Shown piece by piece: positions 63,265 to 64,000 of a DNA stretch of 64,000 bases (position 1 is the stretch's first letter; each line of letters starts with the position of its first letter). The DNA is taken from assembly GCA_029876055.1 (NCBI GenBank), contig CM056874.1:8866001-8930000 (forward strand), given 5' to 3'. Source of the DNA: Madurella fahalii. Taxonomy: Eukaryota > Ascomycota > Sordariomycetes > Sordariales. The notes beneath the pieces are model-generated. The model was not told where the DNA came from. It worked only from the letters and a program-made list of their open reading frames with translations, and made no database searches. A program made the translations under genes and the position numbers.

Positions 63265-63585
63265 GGACAAGACAGGCTAGGCAATCCTCCACAGGAAATT
63301 GGGCTCCCGCTGTCTAAACAACGTCAAAACAACATACGCAGCTAGAGCCCCCTCTGGCTACTTTGTACGCAGAGAAAGCTCGTCAGTTGGGCTTGCAACA
63401 GGTGTGGAAAAGAGTGCTGATTGACTATGCTGTCCTAAAGAGCAATGACCAGGACGGCCCTACTTATGATGCAAAAGAAAAATGGGCCCACGGCAAGTTC
63501 CAGCCCCGGGGCGGCGCCACCTCGCAAGTTTGTCCCTCTGACCAGAGGGATCCTGCCCTCTGGGGGCAGTTTTCCCCAACTCAAT
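63265..63585 (+). repeat. Dispersed structured repeat, copy C, with about 175 bp of extra internal sequence
   Basis: The left part (63265-63355: GACAAGACAGGCTAGGC, GTCTAAACAACGTCAAAAC, GCAGCTAGAGCCCC) and right part (63530-63585: CCCTCTGACCAGAGGG, GCCCTCTGGGGGCAGTTTTCCCC) match copy B in order. The middle, absent from B, contains a short frame (YAEKARQLGLQQVWKRV) of unknown origin. Confidence 0.8.
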
Positions 63586-64000
63586 AATCCCCGGAGTGAA
63601 GCTTCCATGCATTGTTTGAGAGACCGAGGCCGGGATATCCAAATTTCTTGGCCCTGTATATGTTGCTGGGCTTATGTACGGCGAGTTTTTCGAGAACCCA
63701 ACTCCCGAAGCCACCTGGATTGGATTTTGTTAGGCTCCTAGATTGATCGTTTGTGGGAGGCGGTAGAAGGGAGGTCGATCCCGGTTGGACAGAGAGGTCT
63801 TTGCGTAGGGCTCTCCAAACATGTCGTCGCTTAGCCAGCGGCGAAACGTCTAATCAGGTACGCTCCACCACAAAGACGTTCGATCTTGATAAACTGTTGG
63901 CCGTTCACTATCTCAATAATCAAGGAATACGATGCCCCTAAGCCGGTTAAACTGTTACAATGATCCTACTAGAAAAACCGTAGACTCTACGTAGAGGGTA
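63586..64000. other. Gene-free window end
   Basis: No supportable gene. Frames here are short and run to the window edge without recognisable domains. Confidence 0.5.

Noticed and set aside
1..64000. CRISPR arrays, operons, bacterial-style ribosome binding sites
   Set aside because: The window is fungal nuclear DNA; no regularly spaced repeats of CRISPR type were seen and the gene layout is eukaryotic.

Overview
The window is nuclear DNA of a filamentous ascomycete (Pezizomycotina, most likely Sordariomycetes). The evidence is: short GT...AG introns of about 35-90 bp, most with a CTAAC/CTGAC-like branch site, inside GC-rich genes; an intron-containing tRNA-Glu; fungus-restricted families (rhodopsin-like integral membrane protein, 2EXR, AsaB/CmcJ-like oxygenase, NPP1 protein, BTB protein with C-terminal extension); and AT-rich tracts that look like RIP-mutated repeat remains. 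There is no operon structure; every gene has its own spacing and strand. I cannot name the species.

Layout. 1-11 kb: a nine-exon Ala/Pro/Ser-rich gene of unknown function, a seven-exon rhodopsin-like membrane protein, an AsaB/CmcJ-type oxygenase and a TmpA-like membrane flavoprotein. 11-14 kb: translation genes, tRNA-Glu(CTC) and arginyl-tRNA synthetase. 14-31 kb: a secretome-rich stretch with a small secreted protein, an NPP1/NLP protein, a CE3-like SGNH esterase facing a GH43 arabinanase-like enzyme, a low-complexity glycine-zipper protein, a 34-cysteine modular protein, and a secreted Gly-Lys-Ser repeat protein whose C-terminus has a Cys/His arrangement like CheD/CNF-type glutamine deamidases. 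An HD-domain hydratase-like protein and a small unknown gene lie among them. 32-42 kb: an F-box protein, a decayed ToxD-like dehydrogenase, a VWA/alpha-kinase protein with an N-terminal coiled-coil repeat array, and a 2EXR gene carrying four in-frame stops but no indel.

42.9-48.4 kb is the clearest functional neighbourhood: dienelactone hydrolase, vanillyl-alcohol-oxidase-type flavoenzyme and Baeyer-Villiger-type monooxygenase lie side by side, a set that fits peripheral breakdown of 4-alkylphenols or hydroxyacetophenones (inference). It is followed by a secreted protein with three NTF2/SnoaL-like domains and an Ig-like tail, divergent from a secreted M61 peptidase with a PDZ domain. 54-60 kb is gene-poor, with two weak hypothetical genes and a 63-bp tandem duplication across a stop codon. 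A BTB protein, readable only across a one-base frameshift, and a gene-free end containing a dispersed repeat close the window.

All exon structures were read by hand from splice signals and frame continuity; no homology search was run. Family calls rest on motif recognition.
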